NCBI GenBank assembly: GCA_045631525.1
Contig: JAZQUY010000002.1
Location: 1 to 64,000, forward strand
Direction of reading: 5' to 3'
From: SIG440 sp045631525
Lineage (GTDB): Bacteria > Bacillota > Clostridia > Monoglobales > Monoglobaceae
Length of the DNA stretch: 64,000 bases
The notes under the pieces were generated by a model. It saw only the letters and a list, made by a program, of their open reading frames with translations. It was not told the origin of the DNA and made no database searches. The position numbers were made by a program, and so were the translations under genes. This document shows positions 42,093 to 50,166 of this stretch, piece by piece (within the stretch, counting starts at the first letter, position 1; each line of letters starts with the position of its first letter).

Positions 42093-42653
42093 ATGAAAAC
42101 TATTAAAGCTATTATAATCTTAACATTGGTAAGCATTTTTACCACAACCACATACGCAGCAGAGTTGCCGAGAGAGTCGGCGCCCTGCAATGCTACAAAT
42201 GAAGCAATCATTTTTGTCGAAAGTTACATCGGTGATATTTTAACCGAGGTGCAAAATGGATTGGGATATTCAGATGCGCGAGCTAAATCAAATCGTATAT
42301 TCTTCGATGCTTTCCTTAAAGGGCAAACCAATGGTTATAGCTATGGTGAACTTGTAGATATTGCAAACTGTGCAATATGGCAGTACCGGGATATGTACCT
42401 TCGACCTAATTTTTATAAAGATAATCTCGAAAAAGTCAGAGTTATAATCGCTCCCGTTATTGAAGCTTATAAATCCGGCAAAATAACTTATGCTGAAACT
42501 GAATTCCATGCTCGAAACAGAATATATCAATCAGTAAATCCATCATTTAATCCCGATGTTGAATATATGAAAGATCCTTTATCAAGAGATATTCCATCAG
42601 TCGATAATAGCTTGTTTATACTTGCAAGAAAATTAATTTTGGAAAGTAAATAA
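42093..42653 (+). CDS. secreted protein of unknown function
   Basis: 186 residues with a signal peptide (IKAIIILTLVSIFTTTTYAA) and probable cleavage after YAA. The mature part is mostly helical (DILTEVQNGLGYSDARAKSN, YGELVDIANCAIWQYRD). The start follows TAGGAGGAA. I recognise no family. A copy of its last 38 codons, diverged by a few residues, lies 1.1 kb downstream at 43766-43909, so the locus has been duplicated in part. Confidence 0.7.
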   Translation: MKTIKAIIILTLVSIFTTTTYAAELPRESAPCNATNEAIIFVESYIGDILTEVQNGLGYSDARAKSNRIFFDAFLKGQTNGYSYGELVDIANCAIWQYRDMYLRPNFYKDNLEKVRVIIAPVIEAYKSGKITYAETEFHARNRIYQSVNPSFNPDVEYMKDPLSRDIPSVDNSLFILARKLILESK

Positions 42654-42660
42654 TTATAAT

Positions 42661-42690
42661 GGGGTGTAGCCAATTTGGTTACACCCCTTA
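42661..42690. terminator. terminator between the secreted protein and an XRE gene
   Basis: GGGGTGTA (42661-42668) pairs with TACACCCC (42680-42687), extended by GCCAA/TTGGT. It lies 8 bp after the plus-strand stop and 4 bp from the minus-strand stop. The T runs are weak on both sides. Confidence 0.65.
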
Positions 42691-42693
42691 AAG

Positions 42694-43044
42694 TTAAAAT
42701 TCGTATTTTTTAATTGTTTCGATTGAATCACGAAGCATATCAAGTTGTTTCTTACTCATATTCTCAACATCTGCTTTGATTGTACTTAAAAAGATATTTG
42801 AGTTATCTTCTTCAAAGTCCACTGCAAATGTATCAATGGGAACATTTAATGCTTTGGCTATTTTATATATCATCGTAAAGTGAGTGTCGTGATAACCTTG
42901 CTCTATCCTTGAAATATGCTTTTGAGAAATTCCTGACTTTTCAGAAAGCTGTTCTTGGGTAAGACCTGCTTTTTGACGGCACTCCTGAATTCTTTTACCA
43001 ACACATTTTGTAATTTGTTCTTTTTCTAATTTATCAAAACTCAT
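42694..43044 (-). CDS. XRE-family regulator
   Basis: 116 residues. The helix-turn-helix spans RIQECRQKAGLTQEQLSEKSGISQKHISRIEQGYHD (residues 18-54), followed by a C-terminal helical tail (MSKKQLDMLRDSIETIKKYEF) that may dimerize. It is divergent from the SLOG-family gene at 43237 and may control it. Confidence 0.85.
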   Translation of the reverse strand: MSFDKLEKEQITKCVGKRIQECRQKAGLTQEQLSEKSGISQKHISRIEQGYHDTHFTMIYKIAKALNVPIDTFAVDFEEDNSNIFLSTIKADVENMSKKQLDMLRDSIETIKKYEF

Positions 43045-43236
43045 AATCTCACAACCCTCACAACAATTATTCTCATTAATATAATTATATATTCAAGGGT
43101 GATTTAATGTAACTTGATACTTGGATACAATTTTCCATAATTCTACAAATAGGTAATAATTTTTATTTATTTTTCTATATATGTGTGGTATAATAGATTA
43201 TAATATTACTTTTATGATGATTTTGAGGGTACAATT

Positions 43237-43755
43237 ATGAATAATGAAAAAGCGTGTTGTTTTTTCGGACACAGAAAGATTGTGGAAACACCCGAACTGA
43301 TAGAAAGACTTACAAAAGAGATTGAGGTTTTAATCACAGAAAAAGAGGTTAGCACTTTTTATTTTGGCAGCAAAAGTGAATTTGATGATTTATGCCATAA
43401 AGTCGTTGCCGAACTGAAAGAGAAATATCCTCATATCAAACGGATCTATGTCAGGTCAGCATTTCAACACATTCCCGATTGGTATGAAGATAGTCTACTT
43501 CAACATTATGAAGATACATACTTTCCTGAACATATAGAGAAAGCAGGCAGAGCATCTTATGTGGAACGGAATCAGGAAATGATAAACAAATCGGATTTTT
43601 GTGTAGTGTACTATGATGAAAATTATGCACCGCCGAGAAGAAGAAACAGCAGACGGGATTTGACAGACTACCAACCTAAAAGTGGTACAAAGGTCGCTTT
43701 GGACTATGCTATAAAAAATGGAATTTGTATAAATAATGTGTTTTCTGACAGATAA
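43237..43755 (+). CDS. SLOG-family (DUF1273-like) protein
   Basis: 172 residues. The N-terminal CCFFGHRKI is the opening motif of the YspA/DUF1273 branch of the SLOG superfamily, a Rossmann-like fold that binds nucleotide-type ligands. FYFGSKSEFD follows where the family has its glycine-rich loop, and SDFCVVYYDENYAP ... SGTKVALDYAIKNG is the C-terminal signature. SLOG proteins act in ligand sensing and in some defence systems; the role here is unknown. Confidence 0.82.
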   Translation: MNNEKACCFFGHRKIVETPELIERLTKEIEVLITEKEVSTFYFGSKSEFDDLCHKVVAELKEKYPHIKRIYVRSAFQHIPDWYEDSLLQHYEDTYFPEHIEKAGRASYVERNQEMINKSDFCVVYYDENYAPPRRRNSRRDLTDYQPKSGTKVALDYAIKNGICINNVFSDR

Positions 43756-43765
43756 AAAATAGTTC

Positions 43766-43909
43766 CTCAATCCGTCATTCAATCCTGATATTGAATATAT
43801 GAAAGCCCCTCTTTTAAGAGATATTCCGTCAGTTGATAATAGCTTGTTTTTACTTGCGAGAAAGCTTATTTTAGAAAGTAAAAGATTTGATTGTGAAATA
43901 GACAAATGA
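43766..43909 (+). pseudogene. 3' fragment of the secreted-protein gene at 42093
   Basis: The frame LNPSFNPDIEYMKAPLLRDI and the residues after it match the C-terminus of the 42093 protein (NPSFNPDVEYMKDPLSRDI, then PSVDNSLF-LARKLILESK) with about four changes. It continues seven residues past the old stop before TGA at 43907-43909. There is no start codon or ribosome site. It is a remnant of a duplication. Confidence 0.85.
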
Positions 43910-43978
43910 AAATATGACCGTTTTCTCTCTTTTTTTACATAAAAGCGCATAAATTATCCAAATTCGGCTCAAAATATA

Positions 43979-44007
43979 TTGACATTAACCAAATTTGGTG
44001 ATATAAT
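43979..44007 (+). promoter_or_regulatory. promoter and operators of the XRE-ImmA genes and downstream cargo
   Basis: TTGACA (43979-43984) and TATAAT (44002-44007) are 17 bp apart. The palindrome CCAAATTTGG (43989-43998) fills the spacer, and a second copy CCAAATTCGG lies at 43958-43967, 31 bp or three helical turns upstream. Autoregulation by the first gene product is likely. No other strong promoter is evident before 54,459, so this one may drive the chaperone genes as well. Confidence 0.72.
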
Positions 44008-44040
44008 TATATTATGGATTTTTGGAAGGAGTTATGTGTT

Positions 44041-44454
44041 TTGGATAGCATTACTTTATTGATTAAGAATGAAATAAAAGCTCAATACAAAAGTGTCAGA
44101 AAATTCTCAGAAGAAAGTGGCATTCCATACAGTACCTTATCTAATGCTCTCTCTAAAGGGGTTGGAGGAACATCTTATGATACGGTAGTTAAAATTTGCC
44201 AACTTCTTGATATCAAACAAAGTTACGATGAAGATATAGTTTTATTTAATAATAAATTCCATGACATTTATTCAAAATTAACTATGTTGGATGAACGAGG
44301 CCTCCACACAATATGTGCAGTTCTTGATGTCGAATATGCACGATGCACTAACATAAACGGAGATCCGATAATAAAAGCGTTTAATGGTGTAGGATATGCA
44401 AACAAACAATTAGATGATTCTAATATGGAAAAGAAGGTGCAGGATGATGAATGA
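44041..44454 (+). CDS. XRE-family repressor paired with an ImmA-type protease
   Basis: About 137 residues. The N-terminal helix-turn-helix KSVRKFSEESGIPYSTLSNALSKGVGGTSYDTVVKICQLL is a divergent Cro/CI fold, and the C-terminal region is likely to dimerize. The TTG at 44041 is chosen because the promoter puts the transcript start near 44014 and GGAAGGAG lies 10 bp before this codon; an ATG at 44014 would be leaderless. It overlaps the protease gene by 11 bp, like the ImmR-ImmA pair of ICEBs1. Confidence 0.8.
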   Translation: MDSITLLIKNEIKAQYKSVRKFSEESGIPYSTLSNALSKGVGGTSYDTVVKICQLLDIKQSYDEDIVLFNNKFHDIYSKLTMLDERGLHTICAVLDVEYARCTNINGDPIIKAFNGVGYANKQLDDSNMEKKVQDDE

Positions 44455-45121
44455 AACACAATATGGAAAATCAATTGCTGCACAAATATTGAAAAAGTAT
44501 AAATTGATTAAGCCTTCTCTTGACGAATTGGTTTTTATTGCGTCGGAAAATGGATACGACATTATTGATTACAGCAAAGATGAAAACCTCGACAGTATAA
44601 TAACTCTTGCAGACAGATTATCGATACAGTCGTATATAGAAACTGGTACAGCTTTTACATATAAAAACAATGAAACAAGACTGATTTTCTTGTGTGAATC
44701 AATGACAAATGATGAAAAGTTATATGCTTTAGCCCATGAGCTTGGACATATCTTTTGTAATCATTTTAGCACAAACTCTCAATCTGTAAGTAGTGTAAAG
44801 GAAGAACGAGAAGCAAATGAATTTGCTCATTATTTGTTAGAACCATCTTTTGGTGTTAAAGTCAAGGTTTTGTTATCTAAATATAAAAAACTGTTGACAA
44901 GTGCCGTATCGATCCTTCTTGTTATAATAATGGCGTTTTCAATATGGAAATATGCTGTTGATGAAAAACCTTATTCAAAGGAGTATTATAAAACTACAAA
45001 CGGAGAAAAGTACCACGAAAAAGATTGTATTATAATCAAAGATAAGAACAATGTAAAGCGAGTAACAGAAAAAGACATGAGAACAAAAAAATACGAACCA
45101 TGCCAGGTTTGTTTACCATAG
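44444..45121 (+). CDS. membrane-anchored ImmA/IrrE-type metalloprotease
   Basis: 225 residues. The zinc-protease motif AHELGHIFCNHF is at about 98-109 with the third ligand in EREANEFAHYLLEP. Unlike normal ImmA, a membrane helix follows (LTSAVSILLVIIMAFSIW, about 150-168), then an outer 55-residue domain ending YEPCQVCLP with Cys at YHEKDC and CQVC, like a small metal-binding module. Such a protease may cut the XRE repressor on a signal sensed at the membrane. The start could be 44444 or 44447. Confidence 0.82.
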   Translation: MMNETQYGKSIAAQILKKYKLIKPSLDELVFIASENGYDIIDYSKDENLDSIITLADRLSIQSYIETGTAFTYKNNETRLIFLCESMTNDEKLYALAHELGHIFCNHFSTNSQSVSSVKEEREANEFAHYLLEPSFGVKVKVLLSKYKKLLTSAVSILLVIIMAFSIWKYAVDEKPYSKEYYKTTNGEKYHEKDCIIIKDKNNVKRVTEKDMRTKKYEPCQVCLP

Positions 45122-45142
45122 GAATTGTGAGGAGGATTTATT

Positions 45143-45709
45143 ATGTATATTGATTTAAAAGAAGGCGTAAAAAAAGTGAAAAGTGGATCTCTCTTTTTTA
45201 AGACTTTTGGAGTGTTAACAATCATTTTGCTCATTCCGTTCATCTTGTGTGCTGGAATTGCAAAAATAATCTTCGGTGTTCTGTTAGCATTAGATGTTTT
45301 GTTTGTACTCTTTATTCTATTTATATGCTTTACAGGCAGAGGTTCTAAAAGTGAAAACATTGCTGTTCGTGAACGACTTGGAGAAGATTTAAAAACATTT
45401 CAGAACATCAATAAAGAATTTGTTCAAGAGTTCTGCTCGTGGTATATAGAATGGCAGAAGGATTACTATGGGAAAGAATCAGGCAATTCAGATAAGGCTA
45501 TGCATTTGGCTTTGAACTTACATATTACCAAGCTTCCTGATATGAGCATTTTAGAAAAATGTGAAAAACTATATTTTTCCGGAAGTGAAATTTCAAAAGT
45601 TGATAAATATAAATTGCTCGAATTAGCGCAAAGGCTTGACAAAAGCACAAAGGATGACGAAAGAGATTCTATAAAAAAGCAAATTATAGAAGTAATGCAA
45701 GTATATTAA
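45143..45709 (+). CDS. two-helix membrane protein of unknown function
   Basis: 188 residues. Two adjacent membrane segments (FFKTFGVLTIILLIPFILC and IIFGVLLALDVLFVLFILFI, residues 18-65) are followed by a cytoplasmic helical domain (LKTFQNINKEFVQEFCSWY ... KYKLLELAQRLDKSTKDDER). It sits between the membrane protease and the trigger-factor-like gene, with 21-bp and 39-bp gaps, so it probably belongs to the same transcript. I recognise no family. Confidence 0.7.
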   Translation: MYIDLKEGVKKVKSGSLFFKTFGVLTIILLIPFILCAGIAKIIFGVLLALDVLFVLFILFICFTGRGSKSENIAVRERLGEDLKTFQNINKEFVQEFCSWYIEWQKDYYGKESGNSDKAMHLALNLHITKLPDMSILEKCEKLYFSGSEISKVDKYKLLELAQRLDKSTKDDERDSIKKQIIEVMQVY

Positions 45710-45748
45710 AAATTCTAATTTATATTATAAAAATCAGAGGTGATATCT

Positions 45749-46516
45749 ATGGGGTTGTTTGACATTTTCAAAAAAACTTCCTCCCCGTCAAAAGTGAAAG
45801 TTCTATCACACGAAGAAAAACTTAATTATGCATATACCAGCTATAAAAAAGCTATGGTCGATGTTATTTTTCCAGGCGGATGCGAGTAAGTCGATAATAT
45901 AATTTTATCATTGACGAAGATATGTGATATAACCTTAAATGACCTTGGCTGTATGGATTATAGTTGGATACTTTCTATATATTCAGATACGTTCATACAT
46001 TTGGCTACAACCGATGTTTCTAATGATACATTTTTACTTGAATTACAGACAAGACATAGTCGTTACATAAAAGATGAGATCGCTGCTAACGACGTTTTCG
46101 AATTTTGTAAGTCCTGTATGATTAACTATCATTTTCCGGGTGAAAACGCAAAAATCATAGAAGTAAACGGTGAAAAGCAGAGCGATCCATCTGGTATCGT
46201 AAAAACAATTAAAATCAGGTTGGATATTTCACCAAGTTATTTAGAGTTGTATTTAGAAACAGCGTTTAAAAAGAAGGCTCATATGTACAACATCCCTGGG
46301 TTCAGAAAAGGACGAGCACCACGAAGTTTAATTGAAAAAACATATGGTGATAGTATCTTTTGGAATGATGCTATGGAAATCGCTATTATAAGCGAGGGTA
46401 AAAGGAAACTTAATTTATTAGGAATAGATTCTAATGAATATCCGTCGGTGAGCTTGATCAACGCAGATAGAATCAATGGAATTACGGCAGATGTTGAATA
46501 TATTAATTTAATTTAG
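45749..46516 (+). pseudogene. trigger-factor-like protein interrupted by one in-frame TAA
   Basis: A 256-codon frame starts MGLFDIFKKT after AGAGGTGAT and is broken only by TAA at 45887-45889. Both sides of the stop align with the intact paralogue at 46533 (VIFPGGCE-stop-VDNIILSLTKI against IMFPGKQIQASNIIISLSKI), so this is a point change, not a frameshift. Residues about 150-256 match the trigger factor ribosome-binding domain, with the signature IPGFRKGRAPRSLIEKTYG. A TTG at 45911 could restart the rest as a 201-residue protein. Confidence 0.8.
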
Positions 46517-46532
46517 AGAAGGAGTTAAAATT

Positions 46533-47273
46533 ATGGGATTATTTGATTTTTTTAAAAAGACACCACCAACACATCAAGAAAAAGTTAATATGGCTTATAG
46601 GGGTTATAAACCCGAATTAGTGGAAATTATGTTTCCGGGAAAGCAGATTCAAGCAAGTAATATAATTATTTCCTTATCAAAAATATATAACCTTAACTTG
46701 GAATTATGTGATGCAAGAAAATATTATGAAATACTCACGACATATTCTGATGTTGTGATTCGTCGTGTTGTTACACAGAGTTCTAACGAACATATTTTTC
46801 AAAGTTTGCAGGTAAAACATGCCGAATTGGTAAAGAACAAAGAAATTGCGATGAAGGTATTGGCATTTGTCACAATCTGCATGAATGACAAGGATTTCAT
46901 TATTAATTCCGAAGAAGATATGCCTATGTTAGATATGTTAGTAGCATCGTATATTCAAATTGAAGAAACAGCAAAAGAAAATGCAGAAGCTGAAAATGAT
47001 AATTTAGATGATCCTGAATATGGTTTGGTGGTTTCTAAACCAATTTACACACAGGGCATAGGCGGTTCTCATAAATACCTTGATTCACTTAAAACAACTT
47101 TAGGCGAAGAATTAACATGGGAAAGATTGGGTTCGACATCTGCAGAAGGAATAAATGGTCCAATAGATATATATGTAGGTACTTTGCCGTCAGGTAAAGA
47201 ATACAAAACACTCTATGTTAATATGTATGGTTCAAAGAATTCAACAACAATACCCAAGGGATTTAAAAAGTAA
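46533..47273 (+). CDS. paralogue of the trigger-factor-like protein with a different C-terminal domain
   Basis: 246 residues. Residues 1-130 (MGLFDFFKKTPPTHQEKVNM ...) are homologous to the N-terminal part of the 45749 frame. Residues 165-246 carry another domain (YGLVVSKPIYTQGIGGSHKY, then TWERLGS and GPIDIYVGTLPSGKEYKTLY), which I have seen in bacterial proteins of unknown function. The shared start looks like a docking module with exchangeable ends. It follows an AGAAGGAG ribosome site. Confidence 0.75.
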   Translation: MGLFDFFKKTPPTHQEKVNMAYRGYKPELVEIMFPGKQIQASNIIISLSKIYNLNLELCDARKYYEILTTYSDVVIRRVVTQSSNEHIFQSLQVKHAELVKNKEIAMKVLAFVTICMNDKDFIINSEEDMPMLDMLVASYIQIEETAKENAEAENDNLDDPEYGLVVSKPIYTQGIGGSHKYLDSLKTTLGEELTWERLGSTSAEGINGPIDIYVGTLPSGKEYKTLYVNMYGSKNSTTIPKGFKK

Positions 47274-47322
47274 ACAACAAAGTTTTTATGAATATGTGGT
47301 TGAAAATGAGAGTGATTATATT

Positions 47323-47688
47323 ATGAATGAACAAAATTATGATAAAATGCGTGATTCTTTAATTTCTATAGCCTCCGAGCTTTTTAGATTCAAACAAGTA
47401 TTTGGTAAAGCAATTAGTAAATTAGAATTAGACGAACAAAACAAATACAATAGTCAGTTTGCATGGTTTTCTAAAAAAGTGTTAAAGGCGCTTGATGAAG
47501 CTAATCTTAAAATTGTCGATGTTGCGGGGCAATTATATGACCCAGGAATGGCAGTAACGCCATTAAATATCGAAGATTTTGAAACTGATGATGTTTTATG
47601 TGTGGTTCAAATGATGGAACCAATTATTATGAACGGCGATAACGTTGTAAAAACAGGAACCGTAATTCTTGGGAGGATAGATAAATGA
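47323..47688 (+). CDS. GrpE-like nucleotide exchange factor
   Basis: 121 residues. The N-terminal helical part (RDSLISIASELFRFKQVFGK ...) is followed by a beta-rich end, DVAGQLYDPGMAVTPLNIEDF ... GDNVVKTGTVILGRID. This matches the GrpE pattern of G-x-x-FDP-x-x-H-x-A, then a drvLRPA-x-V strand. The match is weak in residues but strong in layout. The stop overlaps the Hsp70 start (ATGA), the expected partner. The ATG at 47323 is the most likely start. Confidence 0.68.
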   Translation: MNEQNYDKMRDSLISIASELFRFKQVFGKAISKLELDEQNKYNSQFAWFSKKVLKALDEANLKIVDVAGQLYDPGMAVTPLNIEDFETDDVLCVVQMMEPIIMNGDNVVKTGTVILGRIDK

Positions 47689-50162
47689 AACATTACATAG
47701 GTATTGATTTAGGAACTACAAATAGTGCTATCTGTTCATATGATGGAACAAACACTCGTGTTTGGAAAAGTCCAGAGCAGAATGATGTAACACCTTCGGC
47801 GATTTATGTTGATAAACGAGGTAATAGATATTACGGAAGTAAGGCATACAATCAGGCTCCTTATAATCCAACTAACTCTGCTACTCTTTTCAAACGTTTT
47901 ATGGGTACAAGCACTAAAATTGAACTAGAATCGGCAGGTATTTCTTTAACACCGGAAGAGTGCAGTGCTGAAATATTGAAAGTGTTGTATGGATATCTTC
48001 CTGAAGAAATTCGTAATGACCCCGAAACCGCAGTCGTGATTACTGTACCGGCAGCATTTAACCAAATGAAAAAGGATGCAACATTACAAGCTGCCAAACT
48101 TGCGGGAATTAACAACGTTGCACTTATGCAGGAACCCGTTGCAGCAATTATGAGTATAATGAGAACCACAAAACAAGAAGGCATTTTTCTTGTATATGAT
48201 TTAGGTGGTGGCACATTTGACGTTTCTATTGCTGAAAACATCAATGGCAAAGTAAACCTTTTGGCGCACGGTGGTATTGAAATGTGTGGTGGACGAGATA
48301 TAGATCGTATGCTCTTTAATCAAGTAGTAATTCCGTGGTTAAAACAGAACTTTTCTCTTCCCGATGATTTCTTAATCAATCGCAAATACAAGACTTTTTG
48401 CCGGATTGCTCAATGGGCAACTGAAAGAGCGAAAATTGAATTATCCGCTATGGAAACAAGCACCATTGCACTTAGTGAAGGTGAAGCACGCACTTACGAT
48501 GAAGATAATAACGAAATGTATATAGATATCGACCTTACTCGTAGCCAAATGGATACTATTATTTCTGATTTGGTTAAGGAAACCGTTGATGCTTGTCGAG
48601 ATACATTGAATAAAGCTGGATTATCCGCAAATGATCTTGAATGTGTTGTGTTTGTTGGTGGACCTACAAACTATAAAATTTTAAGAGATAAAATTGCTTA
48701 TGAGCTATCAGCACCCGTTAAAATCGACGTTAAACCTATGACGGCAGTAGCAGAAGGTGCCAGTATTTTTGCAGAATCTATTGATTGGTCATCTACGAGT
48801 CACAACAGAAAAGCGGCTAATGATGTAATTAAAACAGATATAGAATTATCTTTTAAATACACTGCTCGTACTCCAAATGATGAAGCAAAAGTAATGTGTA
48901 TTCTTGACAAGGGGTTGAACGGCTACACAATTCAATTTACAAGTCTTGATACTGGTTGGTCATCCGGTAATGCTATGTTGAAAACAAATTTGATGATGTC
49001 TCTGCCTCTATCACAAAATGGAGAAAATACTTTTTCTGTTAAAGTTTTCAACGAATTTGGACACGAGCAACCAATCGGTGCCGATAAAATTGTAATTACC
49101 AAAACACTTGCTACAATAGGTGCTATACCAGCTTCTCACTCTATCGGTGTTGAAGTTATAGATAAATTAGGCGGTGTTCCGTCATTAGTGTTTTTAGTTA
49201 ATGAAGGTGACTCGCTCCCTAAGAAAGGTACAATTCCTTTTAAAGCAGGTCAGACTATAAAAGCAGGTACACACGATTCAATAAACATAAAGTTATGGGA
49301 AGGAAACATACAATCGCCTATAACAGATAATCGTTTTATTGGTGTTTACAAAATAGTCGGTACAGATTTTGACGCCGGAGTGATTCCGACGGGAGCCGAT
49401 ATTGAGTGTGATTTTGAGATGTCGGATTCTGGAACTATTTATTTGGGTGCATCTGTTCCTTGTATCGGTGCATCATTCAGGAATAGAAACTTCTACTCAC
49501 GTCATCAGGTTGATTTGACTGATATTGACAGTATTGCAGAAGCAGGACGCGATGTGCTTGAAAGAATTGAAGATATGGCTGAAAAAGTAGATGATCCTAA
49601 ACTTGCAGATGCTAAGAAAAAAGCAGAAAAAGCTGCTAATATTGATAGTCAACCTCAATGCGAACCAGAAGAACTTTTAAAAGCCAATGAGGAACTGTTA
49701 AGTGCGAAGACACTGATCAGTGAAGCTCGTCAAGCTAATCTCAGACCAATTAGACAAATGGATTTAGATAATTGCGTTCAGTTCTTTGACGAAGTTGTGC
49801 GACAATATGCACGACCTGCTGAAGAACAGGCTTTTGATAATCTGACTCGTACAGCTCAAAGAGCTATTGACAATAACGATCCTGATTTTGATAACCAAAT
49901 CGATGAAATGAGATCAAAAAATACTCTTATTCTTTTAAGACAAGAATGGTTTGTTGTTGATTGGTATCAAAGATTAACATCAACACCGTCTAATTTCATA
50001 GACATGAGTAAGTTTAATGAATTAAAGCAGTTGGGAGATACAGCATTATCTAATGATGATATTGACCAATTAAGACAAATTTTATTTGAATTACTTGCAA
50101 TTCAAATCCGTAGTGATTCCGGCGACGGAATGTTTGATATTGCGAATATAGTAAAGGGGTAA
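47685..50162 (+). CDS. Hsp70-family chaperone (DnaK-like)
   Basis: 825 residues, longer than DnaK (about 610-640). The ATPase domain is complete: phosphate 1 GIDLGTTNSAIC (5-16), phosphate 2 VYDLGGGTFDVSI (about 170-182) and adenosine motif VFVGGPTN (about 322). A substrate-binding-like beta domain follows, then a long helical C-terminus (ADAKKKAEKAANIDSQP onward) of about 200 residues that differs from the DnaK lid. It is coupled to the GrpE-like gene and 4 bp before the AAA+ gene. Confidence 0.93.
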   Translation: MKHYIGIDLGTTNSAICSYDGTNTRVWKSPEQNDVTPSAIYVDKRGNRYYGSKAYNQAPYNPTNSATLFKRFMGTSTKIELESAGISLTPEECSAEILKVLYGYLPEEIRNDPETAVVITVPAAFNQMKKDATLQAAKLAGINNVALMQEPVAAIMSIMRTTKQEGIFLVYDLGGGTFDVSIAENINGKVNLLAHGGIEMCGGRDIDRMLFNQVVIPWLKQNFSLPDDFLINRKYKTFCRIAQWATERAKIELSAMETSTIALSEGEARTYDEDNNEMYIDIDLTRSQMDTIISDLVKETVDACRDTLNKAGLSANDLECVVFVGGPTNYKILRDKIAYELSAPVKIDVKPMTAVAEGASIFAESIDWSSTSHNRKAANDVIKTDIELSFKYTARTPNDEAKVMCILDKGLNGYTIQFTSLDTGWSSGNAMLKTNLMMSLPLSQNGENTFSVKVFNEFGHEQPIGADKIVITKTLATIGAIPASHSIGVEVIDKLGGVPSLVFLVNEGDSLPKKGTIPFKAGQTIKAGTHDSINIKLWEGNIQSPITDNRFIGVYKIVGTDFDAGVIPTGADIECDFEMSDSGTIYLGASVPCIGASFRNRNFYSRHQVDLTDIDSIAEAGRDVLERIEDMAEKVDDPKLADAKKKAEKAANIDSQPQCEPEELLKANEELLSAKTLISEARQANLRPIRQMDLDNCVQFFDEVVRQYARPAEEQAFDNLTRTAQRAIDNNDPDFDNQIDEMRSKNTLILLRQEWFVVDWYQRLTSTPSNFIDMSKFNELKQLGDTALSNDDIDQLRQILFELLAIQIRSDSGDGMFDIANIVKG

Positions 50163-50166
50163 TATT

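Noticed and set aside
45749..45910. Frameshift in the trigger-factor-like gene
   Set aside because: Both parts are in the same frame; the break is a single TAA. Selenocysteine or pyrrolysine readthrough is also rejected because the codon is TAA.
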